NCBI RefSeq assembly: GCF_965638725.1
Contig: NC_134970.1
Coordinates: 7,608,001-7,672,000 of the forward strand
Reading direction: 5' to 3'
DNA: 64,000 nt
Origin: Aptenodytes patagonicus
Taxonomy: Eukaryota > Chordata > Aves > Sphenisciformes > Spheniscidae
Positions 1 through 60,054 of the stretch are shown here, in pieces (the first letter of the stretch is position 1; each line of letters opens with the position of its first letter). The position numbers and the translations under genes were made by a program. The notes below the pieces were generated by a model. The model made no database searches. It was not told where the DNA came from and worked only from the letters and a program-made list of their open reading frames with translations.

Positions 1-1918
1 ATCCTGGGCAGCACAGGATGGTGGGATGGGTAAGTTCCAGGGCACCTCATGCTGGTACAGCATCATGGGGATGAGCAGGATATGGCCTGTCTGTTGACCT
101 GCAAGGATGTGAGGAGCTGGCATTTCTCTGCCTTTGTCCCCGGGGGGCATGTTTGCAAGGACACCTGGGTTTGGGGGGGACTTCCCACCCTGAGCTGCCA
201 GTTTTTCTGAGGCTGGACCCTTCCCCATCGAAGGTCCAGGCGGAGATGGGCAGTGGCCGTGCCGTGGTGTTGCTGGCCATATCTTCTTACTCCCTTGTGC
301 CAGCTGTGCCAGAAGCCAGATCAGTCCCCCAATTCAGCTAGAAATCAACTCAAAAAAGACCCCCAGATGCTAGTTTGGGGCAAATCAGGCCCTGTGCAGC
401 CCCAGACCCCAGGAGAGGGTGCAGAGGCATTGCCCCATCACCACAGTATGTCCCCACCATAGTGTCACCCTTCATGTTTGGAGTACCCAGTGAGCACCCA
501 CCTGCCTTGGAAAGTGGCACACGCAGCCCTGCACCTCACTAAAGGGACCAGGAAACCATCACCATTCACCTTGTAACTAATGAAGCACGTCCTTGACATC
601 CCCCTGGCAGAGCAGATGCCAGAGCCTCATTGGCAACCACCCTGCGCCCCTTCCTCAGGAGCAGGTGGATGTGTTTCTGGGTGTGTGTACATCCTGCCCC
701 AGGGCAGTGAAGCAAGAGCAAGGGATGCAGCGGCTGCCCCTACGCCATCCCTGCTGATTGCTGCATCCCCTCGGGGGAAAGCTGTCTGCGCTGCCATGTC
801 TGCTGTACAAGATGGGCTCTCCGGTGCTCAGGCTGCAGCTGGAGCTCAGCAACAGCCATTTCCCTTTTATTAAGTTAACAAATAAATGCCCTGCTGGAGA
901 GCAGGCAAGCTCTATTGATTCAGCACCTCCCCTGGGACCCATCAGTTTGCGGCATTTTAATATATATTAGGCAACGAAGAGCCCTGCGTTGCCCAGTTCG
1001 GCTGGGCTGGGGGCCCTCTGGAGCAAGATCCCAGCAAAGCGATGGCCTGGAGAGATGGGGCTGCCCCTGTTGCTCAGCACCCAGACCCGGCCTGGGGCAC
1101 TGAGGTCTGTAAAGCAAAATGCCTGGGCAGACCCATTCCCGGAGAGGAATAACCTCAGCTGCTACTTGATACCAGGCAGCAGTGGACAGTGCACAGGCAG
1201 CGCTGGGCAGCGCTGGCACGGGCATGCAGCAGGCACTGTGCTCCCCGTGCTCTCCTTGCTGTGGTATCTCTGGCCTGTCCAGAGCAATGGGGATGTCTGT
1301 GGGCTGGATGAGACCCTCCTGCGGGCCAGGCTGAGTGGTGGGTGCCCGAGCCCAAGAGCGGTGCTTGGAGATACCTGAAGTGACAGAAATCACACCGCAG
1401 TGGCCAATTCTCTTGGTTAGACCCAGGGCTGCTGCACTGACCTGGACATGCCCTCATGCCTCTATCTCATCCCCAGTTTCTTTCCCAGCTGGGAGAGTGA
1501 GCCAAGAAGCCCCCAGGCCTCACTGGCGCAAAGGCTGTGACTGCCTGCTGCCCCAGCCCAAGGTAGATCTGCCCAAGCCACTTGTCCTCCTCCCCACAGG
1601 ACAGGCTTGGCTGCAAGCAGGAGGAATAGGCTCCAGCAGAGATGTAAGGATGCTGGGTCCAGCTGCTGGGATACCAGGAGACCCCCAGAGCATGGCACCC
1701 TCAAAATGGCTGGTTAAGGCATGAGCACTTGGGAGCAGGGGCAGACCTCCCTCAGCATGGGGACTGAAGGCTGCCAGCTCTGGCTAAATGTGGTCTCACA
1801 TTTGCAGCCCCCTCCCCAGGCTGGGCTAGGCAGCGAGCAGCCATGGGCACAGGCTGTGCAGGCAGGGTGGCAGAGGAAGGAGGGGACAGGGGGATCCACA
1901 GTCACACAGCAGGAACAC
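1..1918. other. Downstream flank of CACNA1S, no recognised gene
   Basis: GC-rich, no exon with convincing splice borders or family resemblance. Around 860-975 there is an AT-rich patch with AATAAA on both strands (881-886 plus, 866-871 minus). In mammals KIF21B follows CACNA1S; nothing of it is recognised here. Confidence 0.5.
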
Positions 1919-1924
1919 TTTAAT
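1919..1924 (-). terminator. CACNA1S: Likely CACNA1S poly(A) signal (ATTAAA)
   Basis: ATTAAA on the minus strand about 203 nt after the stop. It is followed by GTGTTCCTGCTGTGTGACTG, a GT-rich stretch typical of a downstream cleavage element. This gives a short 3' UTR. A perfect AATAAA at 866-871 is a more distal alternative. Confidence 0.55.
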
Positions 1925-2126
1925 GACCTGTCCAGCTCTTGCAAGACCCTGCTGGCACAGCATTGTCCTGTCCTGCACCAGGATCCTGGAGACCCGGCCC
2001 AAAAATCCTCCTGCAGCTGGACAGAGCCCACCAGGACCCCAGGCAGAGAGGGGGAGCAGTGCGGAGCAGTAACCCCCTGCAAGCTCCTGATGGGACCGTG
2101 CCCGCTGGGCTGCATTGGCAGGTGGC

Positions 2127-51697
<49,571 letters not shown>

Positions 51698-51888
51698 GGT
51701 GTTTCTTCCCTAGCTGTTTCTCCCCCTCCTGCCCCACGGCTGAGCCCCCCTTCCCCGGGTCCCAGCCAGCTGGAGCTCCTCTGGATCTCCCTTCTTGCGG
51801 GGTTTGTCTCCTCCGCGCACCGGGGGAGGCGGTGGGGGAGTGGGGGCTGGAGCCTGCACTCGCATGTAGAAACACACAAAGCACGAGT

Positions 51889-51898
51889 TTAAATTTAG
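51889..51898 (-). promoter_or_regulatory. MEF2 consensus site upstream of CACNA1S
   Basis: CTAAATTTAA on the minus strand fits the MEF2 consensus YTAWWWWTAR exactly, about 192 nt upstream of the ATG. MEF2 proteins drive muscle genes, so the site fits a skeletal promoter. It could also serve as an AT-rich initiator element. No transcription start can be seen directly. Confidence 0.45.
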
Positions 51899-51955
51899 AT
51901 CCCGGCCTGGCTCCCGGGTGCTGTCACAGCTCCTGAGGCAGCAAAAGGGCCCCTG

Positions 51956-51961
51956 CAGCTG
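51956..51961 (-). promoter_or_regulatory. E-box CAGCTG upstream of CACNA1S
   Basis: CAGCTG is a preferred MyoD/myogenin E-box. It lies 58 bp upstream of the MEF2 site and about 259 nt upstream of the ATG. The pairing with MEF2 is typical of muscle promoters, but the hexamer alone is common by chance. Confidence 0.4.
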
Positions 51962-51999
51962 TTGCTTCTTTACCCGGCGCATCGGGAGGCGGGTGAGTG

Positions 52000-54070
52000 C
52001 TTCACATGCCACTGACCCGGGCTGGGGGTGGGAACAGGCTGCCCGGCACTGGGCACACTGTCTCTGAAAGAAAAGCGCCTTTGTCCCAGGTCAGCTCTTT
52101 CCCCTGCTCCCCCGGCCTCCCTTGCCCAAACTGGCAAGCTGGGCTGCCTGGGGCAACACATGCAGCCCCATTTGCTGAATCACATTATTCAGAGTGAGAT
52201 GGAGAACCCGACTCTGGCCGGTTCCCAAAGAAGATTACACCACAAACTGATAAGTCCCCTCTCTCTGCAGGATTTCACCTTCATTTGGTGCAAACTGCTC
52301 AGCTGAGCCCTGGACCCTGTGATCCTTGGGCTGTAGGGCCTCTGGGGCTGGGTCCATCTCACAACAGGGACTTTGACCCCAACATCAGAGCTCCAGGGAA
52401 TCATGGTGAGTCCAAAAAGTGCTCTGGCTTGCTTTTCTGGAGGGGCAGAGGAAACCCTTGGCTGGCACCAGTCACTCAAACAACTCCTTGCTCAGCTTCA
52501 CCTCCCCAGTCCTGCTTGCAGGGTGTGGAGGATGCCTGGGGATGCAGGAACCCAGCAAGCCCAGGCTGGATTGTTTCCTGGCAAGTCCAGCTGGGCTTGG
52601 GAAAAGCCCAACTGGATGAACGGTATGAGCAGTTATGGTAACTCCTGAGCTGGAAGGCAGGCACGGAGAGAGGCAAGGTATCAGCACCTCTTCACAGCAG
52701 AGGAAACTGAGGCACCAGGAAGGGTTGCTCTTGGGGTTTTCCTGGGGTTTCCCGGACTGAGTCAGCAAAATAATTGCAGCGATCTTATTACTTACAGTTA
52801 TGTCCCACAGCAAATGGTGTCCCTGTCCTACAGGGATGTTACAGTCTAATGTGACTGACCAGCTGTGCCCCAGTCAACTCCCATGCATCCCAGGGAGCTG
52901 CTCTACCCACTGCACCACGCTGCCTTGCTCAAAGCTTCCTCTCCTTTGCTTCGCATGGTCATTCCACTGTGGAGGGAAATGACTTTGCAGCTGTGCAGCA
53001 GGCTGTGTCGAGGGCCAGGAGGGCCACAGTGCTGAGGGAACTGATCACTCCCTGCCCACGGCAGGGAGATAGCATGGGAGAGCAACTCCTGCAGCTGCTC
53101 CAGTCAGTTTTGATGCACTTTGGAGGAGGGGGCCCTCAAGTGTAAAGGGGTTAAATCAGTAACCCGCCCCCTCCTACACCACTCTGCCGCATTTTGTGCA
53201 AATCAGAGTCAAATCATTCCTGCTGAGGGCTCCAGCCCTGTCTCCATGTGATGCAGGTCCAAGCATGTTCCCATTTCTCATTTAGTCCTCATTCTTCCCC
53301 CTAAACCCTGGTGAAAGCCAGGAGCCATATTTCTGCTGCTGCCTGTGCGGGAGAACCTGTCCCAGGGACAGCAAGGATGTGGGGCCCATCTAGTGGTGAG
53401 CCTGAGAAGAAACATCTGCCCTTTGACTCACCCTGGAAAAGTCTCAGAGGAAGAGGGCAGGGTGTGCGAGCTAGGGCTGTGCAGCCTGGTGCAGGCAGGG
53501 GCCTGTGGAGAGGACACTCAAGGCCTTTCTGATCTCCTCTACACCCCTTTGCTCACACACCCTGTGTGCACCTGCTGGCAACCCCTCGCCACTTGCTGTG
53601 CTCTGTATTTTGCACAGGGCTGTGCTGGCAACCTCCAGCCTGACATAGCTTTAACAAAACACGCTGCAGCGCTCTGCTCAATGGAGATGTTCCTACCTGC
53701 CTGGCAGGGAAAGAGTCCTTCCTCGTCAAACCTCTTCACGTCCATCGTCTTCCTCGCACACTTTGTGGGCCTTCCTGTTTATCTTCTGCTCCATCACTGC
53801 ACAAAGACACGGCCTCAGGAAGGGAAGGGTCCCTTGGGAAGGGTCCCAAGCACAGTGAGCCCATGATGGAGGCCTGCCACACCAGGTGGGCTCCTCCTGC
53901 CGCTGTGAAGAGCAGGGATGGAAACGCTGCCTGCGCTGCCCGTTCTCCAGCAGCGACCACCTCACACCTCCCGGCACGCACAGCCGTGTGTTCATGCACC
54001 TCCCGAAAGCTTCCCCTTTCCCCAGCTCAGGCACTTCCCTGCTTTGCCACCCGGCTCCCGCAGGACCTTG
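52000..54070. other. Intergenic region upstream of CACNA1S
   Basis: No exon or repeat family recognised. It presumably contains the distal part of the CACNA1S promoter region. Confidence 0.5.
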
Positions 54071-54079
54071 CCCTGCCTG

Positions 54080-54760
54080 TCCCTCGGGGCTGCCTGAGCC
54101 GGTCAGACAGGCGGCAGCGGGCAGCCAGTCCCGCTCCGGGCCCACCACGGTCTCTCCCTCCCACACGCGCCGGCCACGAGAACCTTCAGCCGGAGCTGGA
54201 ATCCCGGCAGCGGCTCCTCCCGCGCCGTCGGTGCCCGGGCCAGGGCGAGGCAGCCTGGGGACGCCGGCCGGGGCCGCGGGGGTGGGCAGGAGTCGGAGCA
54301 GGCACCCACCTCGGGGCGGCCGGACCCGAGCTGCCGCTGGCCTGGACTCTCCCCTCAGCGGCCCCGCGAAGCCGAGCCGAGCCGAGCCGAGCCCAGCCCA
54401 GCCCAGCCCAGTCCAGCCGAGCGGCGCTGCCTGCAGCCGGGCGGCAGCGGGGAGGGGCGGCCGTCCCGAGCTCGACCCCGCTCCCGCCCCTCGGCCGGCC
54501 CCGCTCCCGCCCGCTCCCGGCATCGCGGCCCCGCCGGGAGCTGCTGCGGCGCCGGGCGGACACATCCGTGGAGAGCCCCCGGCCCGCCCCGGGAGCGGGA
54601 GCAGCGCTCCGGGCCATCTTTGGGATGGGGGGTCAGCGCCCCCCCGACGCCACGGGCGCAGGTGGCTGCTGGAGGGACCACGGGAGTTCGCGAGGCGGCG
54701 TGGGGGCAGCCGAGACCCGCGCGGGCACACGCGCGCGTGTGTGTGAGTGTGCATGTGTGT
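54080..54760. promoter_or_regulatory. CpG island without a recognised gene
   Basis: About 680 bp very rich in G+C and CpG (for example GGGGAGGGGCGGCCGTCCCG and GGCCCGCCCCGGGAGCGGG), with GC-box-like GGGGCGG and CCCGCCCC motifs. Such islands usually mark promoters. It lies 2.4 kb upstream of the CACNA1S ATG. Immediately after it, on the plus strand, an ATG at 54,783 opens a nine-codon frame ending at a GT (GGGGCAG|gtgtgt), a possible first coding exon of an unknown plus-strand gene; I cannot identify it. Long open frames through the island on both strands look like composition effects. Confidence 0.6.
54371..54420 (+). repeat. Pentanucleotide tract (CCGAG/CCCAG)n in the CpG island
   Basis: About ten 5-bp units, first GCCGA-type then GCCCA-type. 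Confidence 0.75.
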
Positions 54761-54899
54761 GAGTGAGGGGGTCTCTGCCAGCATGGAGCGGGACGCGGCC
54801 TCGGGGGCAGGTGTGTCCAAGTGCCAGCAACTGGGGAGACCGGGTGAGATCCAGGGGCAGCTACCGGGCGGACAGAGGGTCTGACCCAGCTGCTGGAGG

Positions 54900-55530
54900 G
54901 AGCTGCATTGCACGCCTCTGTGTGTGTGTGTGTACATACATACGCATACGTGTGTGTATGTATATGTATTTCCCACTCAAGGTCTAAGGGACTTTCATTC
55001 TCATCAGCCAGAGAGGGGAACAGGATGAGACCACTGGTGCTGTTTGTGTTTTTGTGAGTGCTGAGTGTGTATGTCTTAATCTGTGTGGCCAGTCATATGT
55101 GTATATATGTGCGTATATATACACGTATACATGTATATATGTGTGTATATATGTGTATATATATCTCTATATACATTCCCAGTAGGCACACACATACACA
55201 CACTCACACACACAGAGATGCCAACACATCTATATACACATATACACATGTATATGTGTGTGTATATATATAGATATATATACACATATAGATGTATATA
55301 GATATATATACACATGTATATGTGTATATAGATATATATACATATGATATATGATATAGATATATGTATATATCTACATATATATAGATATATATCATAT
55401 CTATATAGATATATATACATATGATATATGATACAGATATATGTATATCTCTATATACACATATACATATGTCTATGTGTATATAGATGTGTTGGTGTCT
55501 CTGTGTGTGGGAGTGTGTGTATGTGTGTGC
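54900..55530. repeat. TG and TATATACACA microsatellite cluster
   Basis: Begins with (TG)n and TACATACATACG near 54,918-54,970, then from about 55,090 a long TATATACACATATAGATGTA-type array to about 55,500. The CACACAC stretch at 55,187-55,212 and GTGTGTG stretch at 55,500-55,528 are complementary, making a large imperfect inverted repeat around the AT-rich core. Confidence 0.85.
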
Positions 55531-56595
55531 CCACTGGGAACCCGTGCTCAGCCTCGCTCCTGGTTGGACCTGGGGTTACGGAGCTGTGGCAGGATTCAGC
55601 AGCCCCTAGCAGGGCCATGTTTCATTTGCAGAGAGTTTACTTCCACAACCCCTAATCTTTTCTTGTCGAGTATGTCCCTTGCAGATGCACGCACGGTCTT
55701 AATTTTTAGGTAGACAGAAAGCATCCCTTTACCAGAGTTGAACCCACAAGCCAAAACCCCAGATAAGAAGGTTTGGTCAAATCCCCAAATAGATGGAAAG
55801 TACCTGCACTGAAGACAATGAGAAGGTAAGGCTTTGACTCAAGTTTTTTTGCATTTTCTCAAAGACTTCATGGACGCCAGCATGTAAAATAGCTCTGCCT
55901 TGAGTTACTTAATGAAGTCTCCTGGGTCATGGGAGGGGAAAGAGCCGCCACCTGCCCCATAGCTGGGAAGAGGGTCTTCTGGCAAGGCTACTTTGAGCAT
56001 TTTTTTTTTTTTTATATTCAGCCATCTAAACAAACATGCCTTTCATAGTTGGTTTATACATTCATATAAGACAAGAGTTAAAGCATCCCTTTATTGCATA
56101 AACACAAAAGCAGTCACTGCTCACCAAGCAGCAGAACAAAGCATATGAAGAAGCAGACATGGTTTCAGTATTGTCACCTTCCATTTGTGCACTGTTTCTG
56201 GATTCAGCCTTTATTTGGAAAAAGGACTCATGACCTAAATGGCAAAATATTTCCCTTTCCTAATTGGCTTTCCAACCCATTATTTCCTCACAGAGATGCT
56301 GCCTGCATCTTTCCTAGACTGTGTTTGATCTGATACCTCAAAGGATGATAAGAAAAGCCATGTTCAGCCAGGCCAGATGTCCATACATTTCAGTGCCCTA
56401 TCTCTCACACCAGCCAGGAGCAGATGCTTGGATAAATTTAAGGAGCAAGGTCATGTTTCAGCATAGTTGTCTCTCTCTGTCAGCCAACCGTACTACCCAC
56501 CTCAGTCAGCGACTGTGTCCTAGTTATAAGGCAGCGGCAATTATGCAGGTCTTATAACTAATACAGCATTCATTAGTTTTCATATTTTCTACACT

Positions 56596-56702
56596 CAGAT
56601 AAGAAGGAACAAAAGAATGAAAGAAGGTAAGGGAGGGAGGGAAGGAGGATGGGAGGAAGGGAGGGATGAAGGAGAAGAGAGAAAGACAAAAAGAGAGGGA
56701 AA
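56596..56702 (+). repeat. Purine-rich GGGA/GGAA tract
   Basis: About 107 nt almost entirely A and G (GGGAGGGAGGGAAGGAGGAT and similar). No gene content seen. Confidence 0.6.
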
Positions 56703-56914
56703 CCCTAAATGTTGGTAAGCCCTGTTAGGACAACAAAATCTTGAGACAGGATTATGCAAGTAAATGGCTGAAACTCCACCTGTAATGCACTTCTGCTAAG
56801 TTTTGTTTCTACTAAGCCATCAGCCTTTAAGTTCTTTACTTGCATTGCAGTAGCGCGAAGTCCTCATAGTGTTAACAATAGCCAGCACCCTTTCTACCTT
56901 AATAATATGCTGCT

Positions 56915-56920
56915 TTTAAT
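56915..56920 (-). terminator. Possible poly(A) signal of the lysozyme gene (ATTAAA)
   Basis: ATTAAA on the minus strand, 92 nt after the TAA stop. A short 3' UTR would result. No strong GT-rich element follows. Confidence 0.35.
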
Positions 56921-57011
56921 TCCCCATGCCCATCCATTTTCCCTAGCCTATGCTCCATATGCCCTCACTCTTCACCATTGGTGAGAAAACAGTTGCTGCT
57001 TGTGGAGTGAT

Positions 57012-57072
57012 TTAGCAACTCTTGACATAGGAACCCAGGTTTTTGCCCTTGCAATTGTCTCTCCAGCCATAC
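57012..57072 (-). CDS. Lysozyme exon 4 (C-terminal coding exon)
   Basis: Acceptor tttcttttccag. Encodes the last base of Trp, then YGWRDNCKGKNLGSYVKSC and TAA. Matches the family end (chicken VAWRNRCKGTDVQAWIRGC). Intron 3 is 373 bp. Confidence 0.92.
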
Positions 57073-57524
57073 CTGGAAAAGAAATACATGATGTAATTTG
57101 AGGAGTTAGATAATGATCTACTCTTTGAGAGTCTTTGGTGAAGAAAGCTGGGCATGAAAGATATGAATCAATGAAAATTCTGATGAGCTCAATCCAGGGA
57201 GCTGGGGGAAGGGGAAGGAAACAAAACGGAGAGCTCTGGCAGGGGAGGGAAATTTAGGGAGTTAGAGCAGGTGCTGGGAGCCAGGACTCCTCAGTTCTCC
57301 TTTCAGCTCTAGAAGGACTGTGCTAAACTTTACCAAATACAGCTTCTCGCGCATTGCCCTCCCCCCACCCCCACCAGTCAATAGCAGGATTTTCTTTTGT
57401 CTCCTCTGCCCACTCTTCCCCAGTGCCCACTGCAAATATCCTTACCAGAAACTGAGGCCATTAGCCTCTTGAGCAATCTTCTTGGCACACCGAATATCAT
57501 CCTCAATATTATCATCTTGAAATT
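57012..57524 (-). CDS. Calcium-binding C-type lysozyme gene, 3' part (exons 3 and 4)
   Basis: Two exons with exact GT-AG borders encode the C-terminal third of a C-type lysozyme (muramidase/alpha-lactalbumin fold). Exon 3 is 79 nt, the conserved length in the family; it begins at codon position 2 and ends inside a Trp codon (TG|G), as at Trp108 of chicken lysozyme. Exon 4 ends in TAA. Joined, they read QDDNIEDDIRCAKKI...NGLSFW then YGWRDNCKGKNLGSYVKSC. The three cysteines correspond to C94, C115 and C127. The loop DDNIEDD keeps the Ca2+ ligands of alpha-lactalbumin and pigeon-type lysozyme. The catalytic Glu35 and Asp52 lie in exon 2, which I could not find before the window ends, so activity cannot be judged. 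The frame is open. It may be a live gene with a very large intron 2, or a remnant. It lies on the same strand as CACNA1S, about 5.3 kb upstream of its ATG. Confidence 0.9.
57446..57524 (-). CDS. Lysozyme exon 3 (79 nt, calcium-loop exon)
   Basis: Acceptor ctcccttctctacag, donor gtaagg. Encodes FQDDNIEDDIRCAKKIAQEA then NGLSF and two bases of Trp. Chicken counterpart reads [20 protein letters not shown], without the Asp ligands. Confidence 0.92.
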
Positions 57525-57548
57525 CTGTAGAGAAGGGAGAAAAGATCA

Positions 57549-57802
57549 GACGCCACTTGTCACCAATCTCCATCCCAACATTGAGCCGTTGACGACTACC
57601 CTCTGGATGTGACCATCTAACCAATTCCTCACCCACCGGACAGTCGACCCATCAAATCCATACCTCTTCAGTTTAGAGAGAAGGATGTTGTGGGGGACCG
57701 TGTCAAAGGCCTTACAGAGGTCCAGATAGATGACATCTGTAGCCCTTCCCATGTCTACTGATGTAGTCACTCCATCATAGAAAGCCACTAGGTTAGTCAG
57801 AT
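57549..57802 (-). mobile_element. CR1 LINE internal fragment (reverse-transcriptase region)
   Basis: Minus-strand reading [20 protein letters not shown] and [20 protein letters not shown] is the CR1 reverse-transcriptase segment. Both ends of the element are missing, including the 3' end, so it is a broken piece rather than a simple 5'-truncated insertion. Its lower edge lies only about 24 nt from the lysozyme exon 3 acceptor. Confidence 0.9.
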
Positions 57803-57959
57803 CTGACTTAGTAGTTAGTTTATTAGGTTCTAATCAGTAAATTCAGGTATGTAAAATATTTAATAAGTACAGATGGATTGGCTGTCAATACTCTATTATT
57901 TACTACATAAAGATGATATGGGATATAAAAGTTATTGCTTAAGCTTACTATACGTATCT

Positions 57960-58360
57960 AAATGTTACATGCATGCGGAAAAATGTCACTTACCAACCCA
58001 TCAACACCTGGTGTCACGTAAAGGATCTCTCAGCCTCGAGGGATAACTTTGAGCAGCATCCCTACTCAAGGGGAGACCACCACCGTGCAGCCAGCTGCTA
58101 TGGAGGGAAGGCTCAAGGTCTCATTAAGGCTGCTTTTATAGTGTGAAGTAGTTGGCTGCTAGTCAAACCACAAGTTTATGCATTCTTTTTTTGTACTTGG
58201 GTGTCTCTGATAATCTGGTTTAAACCAGCTTCATGTCCTTGTCATGTTCCAGGGGCTATTACGCCCAGGGGTTCATGTTCAATCATGAGGCCTGTTGTTC
58301 CTTTATCAGCCTGAACCAAAGTACAGCCAACTTGATTAGGAGTTGAGCGTATCCGTCACA
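57960..58360 (-). mobile_element. LTR-like fragment
   Basis: Minus-strand sequence beginning TGTGACGGATACGCTC at 58,360, with a TATA box (CTATAAAAGC, near 58,135) and regulatory-looking GC-richer sequence after it. No target duplication was found and the other end is unclear, so this is tentative. Confidence 0.35.
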
Positions 58361-58419
58361 GTCACCAAATCATTAGTAAAAAGGACTTGCTCACATTTTT
58401 CTTCTTTTCTTCTAGTTCA

Positions 58420-58891
58420 TGCACAGGTACTGGAAAGAAGGCAGCAGAAGTACACACTAGCTAAAACCCCTTTTATTGCCAGCAGTAAAGATGCCTCTTG
58501 GCTGGGAGCCTGAGAAGGACCCCACGTTATACTCTTGATTCTTTATATACAATTTTAAGACTACTCACATATTCGCTTTTACAATTTACATAACCTATTG
58601 GCTTTGGCCATGACATCACTTGTTACCATGCGCTTTTGAGTATTTCTTCACGCGACCCCCCGTGCAAGCGTGCTTAATGCATACTTATTAGCAGAGTTTG
58701 CACTATTTTGTTGCAACTTTGCCAACTGACGGTTGGGCATGCTACCAAATTAATGTATCACCAAGTAACTCGATGGGATGTCCTGTTGATCAAGGAATAT
58801 ACTTGTATTAGGAGGGGGGAGGAGGCCTGAGGATCAGCAGATGGTCAGCAGCTTAGCCAGAAGTAGTAATAAAGATTCAGCGAACTCCTCA
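58420..58891 (-). mobile_element. Probable 3' LTR of a degraded endogenous retrovirus
   Basis: On the minus strand a polypurine tract (AAGGGGTAGGAGGAAGATG, 58,892-58,910) directly precedes a 472-bp TG...CA segment. This contains TATATAAAG (about 58,542-58,550) and AATAAAAG (58,471-58,477) in promoter and poly(A) order, as in an LTR. Sequence on the other side of the tract (58,911-59,173) is open on the minus strand and may be the end of a viral gene; I do not assign it. Confidence 0.5.
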
Positions 58892-59229
58892 CATCTTCCT
58901 CCTACCCCTTGGGATATTCCTGAAAGAAACAGGACTGGTACACTCTGTTGATTGCCTCTGGTCCTGATCCACCTGCAACCCTTCAAACTGATTTCCTGGA
59001 CCGTAGTAAGTGGACTGAGAGAGGGGGAAGGTTGTGAATGTCTGGAGCTGGCATCTTAATCTACTCAGGAGAAAAACAACTGCAGAGCTACCCAGGGCTT
59101 CTGATTCTGATGCTATGGGAAGAGCCCAGGTAGACCCAGCTGTTGTTCTCTTGGTGGCAAGAGTATTTGTCATTGGTAGTATTGAACCAACTGAGGGGCT
59201 AGTGTCGATATTAAAAAATTAAATGATTC

Positions 59230-60049
59230 TCTTGAAGAAACAAGGGGTGCTGTTCAAAACGCATTCTCCCTGGGGAGGGTGACTATTGCTGGACTCTGTG
59301 CTCTCCACATGCTTATTCATTTGGGCCTTGCAAAGCTTAAACCAGGCCCCAGAAGGAAGAGGTGTGTGCATTTTTGAGTGTGCATGTCTAAACCAGAGCA
59401 GTAAGTACTGACACCATTTTGCTGTATTTCAGGGAGTATTTCAGTGGCAGAAGGGCATAAATTTAACTGGCTGTTGTGTACCATATGGTGACAGCCACCA
59501 GATGGAGGGGACTGTGTGTCCTCAGTGAGCTGACAGCATCCTCAGGATATAAAAGAGGATGCAGGCATGAGATATGGCGACTGCAGAAGTGATATAACTG
59601 AAAAGATGTACCGGGGTGGTTTCACATGGGCAGCTCAGTGGCAGCTGCTCTGGCCTGAGCAGGTCTTTGGTCTCCTTCCTTCATGCTGTTCCAGGACTGT
59701 GTCCTCAGTGTGACACAGTTGCAGCAATTTGATTTTGTCTTATAGGGGCATCCCTGGGCTTTGTCAGGCCTCACGCTCTCCAACTAATAGCGCTTGGTAT
59801 GGTCCCAGGCCTATTACAGAGCTGCTGGGTTTAAACCTGAGGATGAACAACAATCATTTTTCTCTCATGACTCTTTATATTTCAGATGTAAGGGTAAAGT
59901 CCTCTAAGTTATTTCTGGGATCTTTTCCACACTTAACAAGGACTCTGCACTGCAGCTCCTGTAACAGATGGCATTTGTGAGACCCTCTGACAATGTCATT
60001 TCTTCTAAAATCAAATTAAAAATCAGGGTTTCTGTACAAGGTTTTTTAA
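59230..60049. other. Unassigned intergenic sequence
   Basis: No gene or repeat family recognised. A TATAAAAG lies on the plus strand near 59,548-59,555 without a supporting exon downstream. Confidence 0.4.
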
Positions 60050-60054
60050 CCTTA

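Noticed and set aside
866-886. AATAAA on both strands as main CACNA1S poly(A) site
   Set aside because: It would give a 1.2-kb 3' UTR; the ATTAAA at 1,919-1,924 has better spacing and a GT-rich downstream element. Kept only as an alternative.
53726-54976. Long open frames on both strands (416 codons minus, 299 and 286 codons plus)
   Set aside because: They run through a CpG island and TG repeats, overlap on opposite strands, are Pro/Ala/Arg/Gly-rich and resemble no family; GC-rich sequence lacks stops by chance.
57442-57636. 64-codon frame joining a CR1 protein piece to the lysozyme exon
   Set aside because: It is an accidental read-through from the CR1 fragment across the splice acceptor into exon 3, not a fused gene.
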